A stretch of 35,348 bases of DNA from positions 1 through 35,348 of the forward strand of contig JAAUOZ010000044.1 of assembly GCA_012034655.1 (NCBI GenBank), given 5' to 3'. The stretch is from Leptolyngbyaceae cyanobacterium CSU_1_3. GTDB taxonomy: Bacteria; Cyanobacteriota; Cyanobacteriia; Leptolyngbyales; Leptolyngbyaceae. This document shows positions 8,019 through 15,552 of the stretch, piece by piece (within the stretch, counting starts at the first letter, position 1; every line of letters starts with the position of its first letter). Below the pieces are notes generated by a model. That model did no database searches. It saw only the letters and a list, made by a program, of their open reading frames with translations, and was not told where the DNA came from. Made by a program: the position numbers and the translations under genes.

Positions 8019-10061
8019 TCAAAACTGCTTGCATTCATCTAAAAGGCGGATTAGTTCGGCAATGGTGACCACCTGAGCGATCGCGCCTCTAGGCGAATGG
8101 GGAGCGTTCCCGTCAAATAATTCTGAAATTGCCCCCAGGCACACCTGCTGCTCAAGGTGGGTCGTCAGTGGCTCCCAGTCAAAAGGCAAAGGAAACTCGG
8201 CGTAGAAGTGGTTCCAGGTGCGGAGAAAGGGGCTGAGGAGCCAACTCCACACCGTACCCTGGTGGTAAGCCAATTCTCGTTGCCAAACATTGCCTTTGTA
8301 TTGCCCAATGTAAGCGGGATCGTTCGGGTCGAGGGTTCGCAAACCGTAGGGGGTAAGGAGACGATCGTGGGCGACTCGTAAAATTTGCCGCGCCTGTTCG
8401 GGGGAGAATGCACAATGGTGCAGCGACAGGGCTAACACAGCGTTGGGGCGAAGGCTGGCATCAATGCGATCGTCCGGTTCGATCGTGTCAAACAGGTAGC
8501 CACGATCGGCATCCCAAAACCGTTGCAGAGACTGTTTCACCTGATCTGCCTGGTCTGCATAGCGTCGTGCCTGGTTGACGAGGGTGGCGTTGGTGACATC
8601 CATACGGCTGAGGGCAGTTGCCCACTGATTTGCCCAGCAGAGTGCTGAGTACCACAGTGCGTTGACTTCGATCGGTTTGCCGCGTCGGGGGGTGACGGGT
8701 TTGCCTTTGACCCTGGCATCCATCCAGGTGAGGGCGATCGTGGAATCATCCCAGGTGACTAGTCCATCCACGGCATCAATGCGAATGTTATAAAGTGTGC
8801 CCGTGGTGAATGATTTATAGATTTGTTTGACGATGCTATATTGCTCGATCAAAAAGTCCCAATCGTGGCTGGCTTCGAGGTAGAGTCCGAGGGTTTCGAT
8901 CCACCAGAGGGAGGTGTCGATGCTGTTATAAATGGGTTGGCCGTCGGGTTCTGAAAAGCCGTTGGGAATTAGCCCTTGATGGCAATATTGACCCAGCATT
9001 TTGAGCAGCGATCGGGCGAGAGAAAATCGTCCCGTGGTCAGCGTCAAACCAGGAATCGCCATGAGCGTAAAGCGCCCAACTTCTCGAAACCAGGGATAGC
9101 CAGCAATCACTGTCGGGCTGGAAGTCGTGTTTCTGTAGGCGAGAAAGTGATCGCCAATCTGTATAAGCTGTTGTTGTAGGTTAGGGGTGTCTGATGTAAT
9201 CAAACTTTTATTATACTCCTGGTAAATTTTTAGTTCATCATCGAATGTTTCTACTGTAAGTTTTAGCGATTCTTTTTGTGATCCAACACTTGCTGTTAAG
9301 GTGATTTCTTCGTCTGATTTTAGTGTGATTGAGAGATATCCTGGGCTGTAAAGATCTTCTGTATCATCTAATCTGCGACGGGTTTCTTCTGGGTAGTGAA
9401 AATTCCAATACCAGACGCTATCGGGGTGATATTCCCCGTGATTCCAATGCAATTGCCAAAGCGTTCCAACCTGACCTGTGTGAATGGATTGTAGAACTAG
9501 CTGCTGCGGTTCCACGATTTGAGAAAAACTGAGATTAGAGGATTGTCGTTGTTGTTGATGAAACGTGCGATCGCCAATAAGCGGCCGTAGTTTCAGAATG
9601 GCTGGTTTTGCACCCTGATAGCGATACCGAATCAAAACCCGATGCTGAAATTTTGGGAATTCCTGTGGTGCTCCTGCCTCGGTTTTTGCTAATTCGTGGG
9701 GCATGAGAATTTGTCGCGTCAACTGCCAATCATCCTGCTGCCAGACCCAAGTGGGAACTGGATCGAGGCTGAACGATCGCAGCAGTTGATAGCCCAATGG
9801 CGAGACCGAGCCACCTCTCCAAAAGTTTGTCCCCAACGAAAAAGTCTGGTCGGCAGTTTCTAGGCTGGCATCGATGTGAGAGAGCAGCAGCGTGCAACGA
9901 TCGGGCGGATCGAGGGCAGCCATCAGCCAGCCGTGGTAGGTGCGGGTTCGAGCGTCGCAAACTGTGCCACTGGAGAAACTACCAAGTCCATTAGTGAGGA
10001 GCCATTCTCTGGTGTCGAGGTCGGGCATGGGAAGAGGGAGGTGCTTGTTTTTCGTATTCAA
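8019..10061 (-). CDS. Amylo-alpha-1,6-glucosidase / glycogen debranching enzyme family
   Basis: A glycoside hydrolase of the glycogen-debranching type (GDE_N plus GDE_C, (alpha/alpha)6 barrel), expected to cleave alpha-1,6 branches of glycogen or related glucans in the cytosol. The N-terminus shows REWLLTNGLGSFSSGTVCDA and TRTYHGWLMAAL, typical of the bis-domain. The barrel carries LTWMDARVKGKPVTPRRGKP, IEVNALWYSALCWA and YHQGTVWSWLLSPF, the last two holding likely active-site acid and substrate-binding positions. The length of 680 residues is normal. The frame extends to a TTG at 10061, but the ATG at 10028 (MPDLDTREW) fits the family better; neither has a clear ribosome binding site. The intergenic DNA upstream is shared with the divergent peroxiredoxin gene. 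Confidence 0.88.
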   Translation of the reverse strand: MNTKNKHLPLPMPDLDTREWLLTNGLGSFSSGTVCDARTRTYHGWLMAALDPPDRCTLLLSHIDASLETADQTFSLGTNFWRGGSVSPLGYQLLRSFSLDPVPTWVWQQDDWQLTRQILMPHELAKTEAGAPQEFPKFQHRVLIRYRYQGAKPAILKLRPLIGDRTFHQQQRQSSNLSFSQIVEPQQLVLQSIHTGQVGTLWQLHWNHGEYHPDSVWYWNFHYPEETRRRLDDTEDLYSPGYLSITLKSDEEITLTASVGSQKESLKLTVETFDDELKIYQEYNKSLITSDTPNLQQQLIQIGDHFLAYRNTTSSPTVIAGYPWFREVGRFTLMAIPGLTLTTGRFSLARSLLKMLGQYCHQGLIPNGFSEPDGQPIYNSIDTSLWWIETLGLYLEASHDWDFLIEQYSIVKQIYKSFTTGTLYNIRIDAVDGLVTWDDSTIALTWMDARVKGKPVTPRRGKPIEVNALWYSALCWANQWATALSRMDVTNATLVNQARRYADQADQVKQSLQRFWDADRGYLFDTIEPDDRIDASLRPNAVLALSLHHCAFSPEQARQILRVAHDRLLTPYGLRTLDPNDPAYIGQYKGNVWQRELAYHQGTVWSWLLSPFLRTWNHFYAEFPLPFDWEPLTTHLEQQVCLGAISELFDGNAPHSPRGAIAQVVTIAELIRLLDECKQF

Positions 10062-10495
10062 GACTCATACCGTGTTTTCACCTCAAAACGCTCAACCTTT
10101 TTTTATCTTTCACGATCTTTTTACGCTGTTTTGGTTTCTGCATTTGAGCGGCGTGTAGTCTCCGGGTCGCGATCGGTCTCTGTGATTTGAGCAATTATCC
10201 TTCAATTGCCCAAAATCAGGAGTGTTGCCCCCATGCTGGAGACCCCTGAAGAGTTGTTGAACTGACGCTAACTAGATTCCGGTTTCACAGACTTTGTAGG
10301 AGCCACGATCGCGTCCCCAACACGCCCCGCGCAGCCTCAGTGATCTAGTTAACTCGAACTCATAATGACTGCGAAAAAGCAAGCGTTTGTGATATGGTTG
10401 TAACAGTTCGTAAATGATCGCAAGGCACTGAGCCGCGCTTCAGACTTGCTCGTCATGTTGCGAAAGACGTACTGCTACAGCAAGGAGACTTTCCT

Positions 10496-11101
10496 ATGAC
10501 CCAACTAAACGAAGGATGCCTGAGAGTCGGTCAGACTGCTCCCGACTTCACTGCCACGGCCGTCGTTGACCAAGAATTTAAGACCGTCAAACTATCTGAC
10601 TATCGCGGTAAATACGTGGTTCTCTTCTTCTACCCATTGGATTTTACCTTCGTTTGCCCAACTGAAATCACCGCCTTCAGCGACCAATACGAAGCCTTCA
10701 AGAATTTGGGTACAGAGGTTCTCGGCGTGTCCGTCGATAGCGAATTTTCTCACCTGGCCTGGGTACAGACCGATCGCAAATCCGGTGGCGTTGGCGATCT
10801 AAACTATCCCCTCGTTTCTGACATCAAAAAAGAAATCAGTAGCGCCTACAATGTGCTTGACCCTGATGCGGGCATCGCTCTACGCGGGCTGTTTATCATC
10901 GACAAAGACGGCACAATTCAATACTCCACGATTAACAACCTCTCCTTTGGTCGCAGCGTCGAAGAAACCCTTCGTATTCTGCAAGCCATTCAATATGTGC
11001 AGACTCACCCTGATGAAGTTTGCCCGGCGGGTTGGCAACCTGGAGACAAGACAATGAATCCTGATCCGGTGAAGTCGAAAGAGTTTTTTGCCGCAGTCTA
11101 G
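10496..11101 (+). CDS. 2-Cys peroxiredoxin (AhpC/TSA family)
   Basis: Reduces hydrogen and organic peroxides with thioredoxin-type donors; cyanobacterial typical 2-Cys Prx protects photosynthetic cells. Of the 201 residues, the peroxidatic cysteine is C54 in [12 protein letters not shown] and the resolving cysteine is C176 in [20 protein letters not shown] matches the sensitive-type GGLG-like region. The C-terminus ends in SKEFFAAV, an FF motif close to the YF helix of overoxidation-sensitive enzymes. The ATG at 10496 has AAGGAGA ~9 nt upstream. The ~430 bp upstream, shared with the debranching gene, contains no other gene I can support and no regulatory box I can name. Confidence 0.93.
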   Translation: MTQLNEGCLRVGQTAPDFTATAVVDQEFKTVKLSDYRGKYVVLFFYPLDFTFVCPTEITAFSDQYEAFKNLGTEVLGVSVDSEFSHLAWVQTDRKSGGVGDLNYPLVSDIKKEISSAYNVLDPDAGIALRGLFIIDKDGTIQYSTINNLSFGRSVEETLRILQAIQYVQTHPDEVCPAGWQPGDKTMNPDPVKSKEFFAAV

Positions 11102-11103
11102 AG

Positions 11104-11230
11104 CTAAGTAGTGGGGTGAAATTAAAGCCAGACGGCGGGTTTCGCCTCCGCTCAACCCTTCTTTAGGGGAGATTTTGAGCCTTGAGCGAAGTCAAAATGT
11201 GTCTGATCAACCATTCCACCTTCCTACTTA
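11104..11230. mobile_element. MITE-like element, CTAAGTAG family, copy C (complete)
   Basis: A 127-bp copy with ends CTAAGTAGTGGGGTGAAATT and, in reverse, TAAGTAGGAAGGTGGAATGG, carrying the same central TTTCGCCTCCGCTCAACCC / TTGAGCGAAGTCAAAATG hairpin as copy B. It begins two bases after the stop codon of the peroxiredoxin gene, so its hairpin probably lies in that mRNA's 3' end and may act as a transcript end or stability element. Confidence 0.72.
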
Positions 11231-11273
11231 TTTTGGATTAAACCTAAAGTCCCGAAGTTTGCATAGCGAATGC

Positions 11274-11321
11274 GCGTCCGTTGTCAGTTTGCCGCTAGAA
11301 AGTGGGGGTGACAACGGACGC
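11274..11321. repeat. Perfect 13-bp inverted repeat
   Basis: GCGTCCGTTGTCA at 11274-11286 is repeated in reverse complement at 11309-11321 around a 22-nt spacer. No T-tract follows on either strand, so it is not a standard terminator. It lies between the convergent peroxiredoxin and narB genes. Confidence 0.65.
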
Positions 11322-11368
11322 TTAATATTTGGGCATTGCTTAATGGAAAATCTACGCTAGGGGTAGCA

Positions 11369-11398
11369 TTTTTAAGGGGTTTTCAGCCCCTCAAAAAA
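11369..11398. repeat. Palindromic dispersed repeat (TTTTTAAGGGG ... CCCCTCAAAAAA)
   Basis: A palindrome with A/T flanks and a G/C core, 26 bp beyond the narB stop codon. A closely related copy (TTTTTAGGG ... CCCTCAAAAA) lies at 35051-35078. The T/A flanks could serve as a bidirectional transcript end, but the run after the hairpin is poor in T on the narB strand. Confidence 0.5.
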
Positions 11399-11423
11399 CT
11401 TTTGACCGATCGCGAGTTACGCA

Positions 11424-13683
11424 TCAGTTGCGGATCGACATGTGGGCTGACAGAGAATCGACACGGGAGTGCTCTGAGTGGGCGGTGTTGGAGATTTGCC
11501 TATCGCCGATCGTCATTGCTTCCGCCTGAGCGATCGGCACAATCTGCACCGCACAGGCTTTCAATTCGGGCTGTCTTGAGTCAGGGCAAGACGCAGCATG
11601 GGTGAGGGCGTTGGCTTCTGCCTGGTCGGCCCACAAAGCACCCCAGTGCATGGGCACAAAGACAACCCCCGGCGCGATCGCCTTCGTCACTTGCACCAAA
11701 AAGCGAGCAAAGCCCCGCCGAGATCGAACCTCCACCCATTCATCGGTTTGCACATTTAACGCTTGGGCATCGCGAGGATGAATCTCAATCACCGGATGGG
11801 GATACATTTGTTTCAATTTAGGGACACGCCCCGTTCGGCTTTGGGTATGCCAGTGCCCATATAGCCTGCCAGTCGTTAGCACAAAGGGATAGGCATGATC
11901 CATAGGTTCCGCCAGGCCTTTGGAATGATAAGAGACAAACCTGGCCCGACGATCGGGGGTGTGGAATTGGTGATCGGTGTAGAGGCGATCGCTAGGGAGT
12001 GCTGGGTGAAGGTGAGAGCCTTTAGCGGGTTGGGCAGGGCAGGGCCACTGGAGGGGGCCTTCGCTGGCGAGACGATCGTAGCTCATGCCCGACTGGTCAC
12101 AGGGTCGCCCTCTGGTGAGTTTGACAAATTCGGCATAGACCTCGGCGGCGTGGTTGAAAGCAAAGGCAGCGCTAAACCCCAGACGACGGCCAACTTCGGC
12201 AAAAATCACCCAATCGGGGCGAGCCTCTCCAGGGGGCGTTCTAAACTGGGAGCACAGGGTAACGCGCCGTTCAGAATTGGTCATTGTGCCGGGGGCTTCG
12301 CTCCATTGAGCGGCGGGTAAGAGCACATGGGCAAACTCTGACATCTCGGTGGGGTAGTAGCAATCTTGGTAAATGGTGAAGGGCGATCGACGCAGGGCAG
12401 CTTTGGTGCGCTCCAGGTCGGGCATACTGACGGCGGGGTTGGTTGCCGCGACCCACAACAGCCCCACTTCGGCGGTTTCTAGCCCGGTGATCATCTCCCA
12501 GGCGGTGCGACCGGGATAGGGGAGATCTGCCCGGCGGGGAGTTGCCAAAATTGCTCGACTTCGGCGCGGTGTTCGGGGTTGACGACCGATCGATACCCCG
12601 GCAACAACCCACACAGTCCTCCGGCTTCTCGCCCACCCATGGCGTTGGGCTGTCCCGTGAGGGAGAAGGGCCCAGCTCCTGGCTTGCCGATTTGCCCCGT
12701 CATCAGGTGCAGATTGACGATCGAGCAGACTTTGGCCGTTCCTTCCGAGGATTGATTGATGCCCATCGACCACATTGAGAGCACCCGCGATGCTTCTCCC
12801 CAATAGCGAGCGGCAGTTTCTAGATCGGTCGGAGAAATTCTACAGCGCTGGGCTACAAAGTCGGGTGTGTAGGTGCGAATCAGTTCTAAAAATTCTGCAA
12901 ATCCCTGGGTGTGCTGCTGAATAAAGCTGCCGTCAAGGTTGCCCCAGCGCACTAGCAAATGGGCAATGCCGTTGAGCAGATCGATGTCGGTTCCTGGGTG
13001 GATGGCTAGATGCAGATCTGCGACTTTGGCGGTTGGGGTGCAGCGCGGATCGACGACAATTAGCTTGACATGGGGGTTGTTTTTGTGGTGTCTTCTGAGC
13101 CGATTGAAGACGATCGGGTGACATTCTGCTGTGTTTGTGCCGATCAAAAAGGCACAGTCTGTAAGGTCGAGATCGTCGTAGCAACAGGGCGGCCCATCTG
13201 ACCCAAAACTGCGAATGTAACCCGCGACCGCCGAAGACATGCACAACCGAGAATTGGCATCAAAGTTATTTGTACCGAGACAGCCTTTGAGGAGCTTTTG
13301 GGCAATGTAGTAATCTTCGGTTTGAAATTGCCCCGACCCATACATACAGATGGCATCTACTCCCTGGGTCTCGCGCACGGTCTGAATGCGATCGACAATC
13401 CGATTCAGGGCTTCATCCCAACTGACTCGCCGTAGGGGTTGGCCGATGGCATCGCGCATCATTGGAAACTGTAGGCGATCTTTGTGCAGGGTTTCGCTGA
13501 CAGTTGCTCCTTTAACGCAGACCATTCCCTGACTGGAGGGATGAGCACGATCGCCTCGCACTTGCCAATCGGAGTGCCTTCGCTGTCCCGATGGATGGGT
13601 TTGCCAGGTTGCGCTGGAGGCAAAACCTCTAGTCCACAACCCACACCACAGTATGGGCAGAGGGTCTTGGCGGGTTGGCTCAT
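11424..13683 (-). CDS. narB: Ferredoxin-dependent assimilatory nitrate reductase (two frameshifts)
   Basis: Reduces nitrate to nitrite in the cytoplasm with a molybdopterin guanine dinucleotide cofactor and a [4Fe-4S] cluster. The true N-terminus is [17 protein letters not shown] at 13683, with CxxCxxxC and the fourth cysteine in GMVCVKG. The reading then passes through three frames. Frame one runs to about 13567, where restoring a T run (ATTGG to ATTTGG) joins the frame [13 protein letters not shown]. That frame runs to about 12514, where restoring one C joins [12 protein letters not shown] and continues to the stop. Joined, the protein is ~750 residues, the family norm, and contains the full molybdopterin oxidoreductase and dinucleotide-binding domains ([20 protein letters not shown]). 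It is the last gene of the nitrate cluster; a terminator lies upstream of it. Confidence 0.9.
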
Positions 13684-13984
13684 AGGGAATGTTGAATAGG
13701 TTTTTTAAGTGTGGAAATTTGGAGAGATTCTGATTATAGGGCATCGTCTCCAAGGATTTTAGACAGGCTACGGGTAGAAGGTAGGAAGCGACAGACGAAG
13801 AAGCTTGACGCGGCTGAGTTTTGGATGTCTCAATCTTATTCTCTTTAGTGTACCGTCTACAGCCAATTAGCGGAAATTGAATTACAAAATAGAAATCATT
13901 GAGAATTCAAAATTCAGGATCACAGTTTGCTGATGCTTCTGTTCTCAGGCTTTATTTTTAGCGAGTAAAGATGTTCTCTAATGC

Positions 13985-14016
13985 AAAAAACTTCTGTCAA
14001 CGATGATTGACAGAAG
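13985..14016 (-). terminator. Rho-independent terminator after the DUF1830 gene
   Basis: On the minus strand a perfect 9-bp stem (CTTCTGTCA / TGACAGAAG, 8-nt loop) is followed immediately by six T residues. It begins 29 nt past the stop codon of the DUF1830 gene and lies about 300 bp before narB. It should end or attenuate the nirA-nrtABCD transcript ahead of narB. The remaining 13684-13984 contains no gene and no perfect GTA-N8-TAC site. Confidence 0.8.
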
Positions 14017-14044
14017 CAGCATTTTTCTGAGTATTGTTTTGTAA

Positions 14045-14440
14045 TCAGCCGTTTGTAGAAGTCACATCGCTAGCGTGAAGTAAGGTGTTGCGATCGCTAT
14101 TCTTTTCTGTACGCTGATTAACCTGTAGTTGAGCACAAGCAATCTGTTTTAATGGAGTTGAGTTTTGCGTTGTGTCTATATAGATCTCTAGTATTGCACC
14201 TGAAGTTGCTTCAAACAAAAATCGCTGATTTGGAAAGACCAGACGTTGAAACTGCAAGCCCGGAATGTTCACAATTTGAGCGATCTGAAGTTGGGTTGTG
14301 GCATTGACGTAATAGCAGAGAATTTGATCGGTCAAAGTGTCGGGTAGCGAGGCAGAAATAAGCACCATAGCGTGATTGGGTTGTCGCGTGTTTGACGTAT
14401 CAACTTCGTCGTATTCACTCAATCGAAATTCACGGAACAA
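14045..14440 (-). CDS. DUF1830 domain protein in the nitrate cluster
   Basis: A small soluble protein whose central region (ILCYYVNATTQLQIAQIVNI, PGLQFQRLVFPNQRFLFEA, AILEIYI) matches the cyanobacterial DUF1830 family, of unknown biochemical function. The frame opens at a TTG (14440, 131 residues). An ATG at 14368 (MVLISASLPDTL, 107 residues) still contains the whole domain and may be the real start; neither has a clear ribosome binding site. Its place between nrtD and narB suggests a link to nitrate assimilation. It is not NarM, as far as I can judge by motif. Confidence 0.72.
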   Translation of the reverse strand: MFREFRLSEYDEVDTSNTRQPNHAMVLISASLPDTLTDQILCYYVNATTQLQIAQIVNIPGLQFQRLVFPNQRFLFEATSGAILEIYIDTTQNSTPLKQIACAQLQVNQRTEKNSDRNTLLHASDVTSTNG

Positions 14441-14541
14441 AACAACGATTAACCTGTTTGCATTTCACCAAAAAACTCAACCTTGACGCGATCGCCCTTC
14501 CATTCGGCTATGCTAAAGTCGCCTCTCAGCTAGGCTGATCA

Positions 14542-15375
14542 TTACTCCTCGTCGTGGGCATAGCGACTAAACAAAAAGTCGAGGGCCTGGTTGCGGAGGG
14601 TGTAATATCGCGGGTCTTCCATAATTTGGGCCCGATCGCGGGGGCGATCGAAGGGAATCTCCATAATTTCGCCAATTTTGGCGGCGGGGCCGTTGGTCAT
14701 CATGACAATGCGATCGGCGAGAAACAGCGCTTCGTCAATGTCGTGGGTAATCATCAAAACGGTGACGCGATTTTTACTCCAAATTTGTAACAGTTCTTCT
14801 TGCAGTTCTTCTTTGGTGATTGCATCTAGTGCGCCAAAGGGTTCATCCAAAATCAAAATCTGAGGACAGATAGCCAGGGCACGGGCGATCGACACGCGCT
14901 GTTTCATCCCTCCCGAAAGCTGACCTGGTTTCTTGTGCATCGCTTCGTCTAGACCCACCATGGCCAGGTGTTCGCGGGCAATTTCTAGCTTGTCCTTTTT
15001 GGATTTGTCAGGAAAAACCGCATCAACCGCCAAAAAAACATTCTCGAAGGCCGTCTTCCAGGGCAAAAGGGCGTAGTTTTGGAACACCACCATACGATCG
15101 GGCCCCGGACTCGTAATTCGCTGCCCCTGGAGGGTGACTTCGCCCGTGGTCGGTGTGTTAAAGCCAGAAACCATATTCAACAAAGTGGTCTTGCCGCAGC
15201 CAGAGTGACCGATCACACAGACAAATTCACCTTGATCGACTGTCAGATCGACCCCATCTAGCACTGTGTAAGGGCCAGTGGGGGTCGAATAAACCTTGGA
15301 AACGTTGTCTACTGCTAAAAAAGCCATGCCGGGTTTAGAAGGGGAAGTGGAGTCTAGGGCGCTTAAGGTTTGCAT
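14542..15375 (-). CDS. nrtD: Nitrate/nitrite ABC transporter ATP-binding protein NrtD
   Basis: The ATPase subunit that, with NrtC, powers nitrate and nitrite import at the plasma membrane. In 277 residues it has Walker A GHSGCGKTT, Q-loop VVFQNYALLPW, signature LSGGMKQRVSIARAL, Walker B ILILDEPFG and the H-loop MITHDIDEA, all intact. Unlike NrtC it has no C-terminal substrate-binding domain. The start ATG at 15375 lies inside a 23-bp tandem duplication, so a second copy of the same start region precedes it (see the leader ORF). No ribosome binding site of normal strength is visible. Confidence 0.95.
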   Translation of the reverse strand: MQTLSALDSTSPSKPGMAFLAVDNVSKVYSTPTGPYTVLDGVDLTVDQGEFVCVIGHSGCGKTTLLNMVSGFNTPTTGEVTLQGQRITSPGPDRMVVFQNYALLPWKTAFENVFLAVDAVFPDKSKKDKLEIAREHLAMVGLDEAMHKKPGQLSGGMKQRVSIARALAICPQILILDEPFGALDAITKEELQEELLQIWSKNRVTVLMITHDIDEALFLADRIVMMTNGPAAKIGEIMEIPFDRPRDRAQIMEDPRYYTLRNQALDFLFSRYAHDEE

Positions 15376-15406
15376 TATATTACGCTTAAGGTTTGCATTA
15401 TATTAC
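15361..15406 (-). repeat. 23-bp perfect tandem duplication over the nrtD start
   Basis: Positions 15361-15383 and 15384-15406 are identical. Each copy includes an ATG with the following MQTLS codons, so the nrtD translation start is present twice. Confidence 0.9.
15375..15398 (-). CDS. Seven-codon leader ORF overlapping the nrtD start
   Basis: The upstream copy of the duplication reads ATG then QTLSVI then TAA. The stop overlaps the nrtD ATG as TAATG, sharing one A. This geometry is the usual one for translational coupling by termination-reinitiation. That it is translated is inference; it could simply be a neutral duplication. Confidence 0.45.
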   Translation of the reverse strand: MQTLSVI

Positions 15407-15481
15407 GTGGAGAGGGAGAGGGATGCTGGATAAGAAAGGGATGAGAGATGAAGTTGGCTCTTGCTAACCTCGCTCTTTGGG

Positions 15482-15549
15482 GTAGGTAGGGTGGCTTGAT
15501 TGCCGTTGAAGAGCAATGAGTCAGGAATCTGCTCCACCCTCCTCCCTAC
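15482..15549. repeat. Imperfect inverted repeat between nrtC and nrtD
   Basis: GTAGGTAGGGTGG at 15482-15494 and CCACCCTCCTCCCTAC at 15534-15549 pair with small bulges, just after the nrtC stop codon. It could be a small repeat element or an mRNA-stabilising hairpin that sets relative nrtC/nrtD expression. Confidence 0.45.
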
Positions 15550-15552
15550 TTT

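Noticed and set aside
9876-10190. 104-codon plus-strand ORF at the start of the debranching gene
   Set aside because: It mostly overlaps the opposite strand of a conserved gene and has no motif.
12271-12636. 121-codon minus-strand ORF and similar overlapping frames within narB
   Set aside because: They are shadows of narB in other frames.
12491-13753. 420-codon ORF taken as an independent gene starting METMPYNQ
   Set aside because: Its first ~60 residues are an out-of-frame reading. The true narB N-terminus ([17 protein letters not shown]) is in another frame, joined by a one-base correction.
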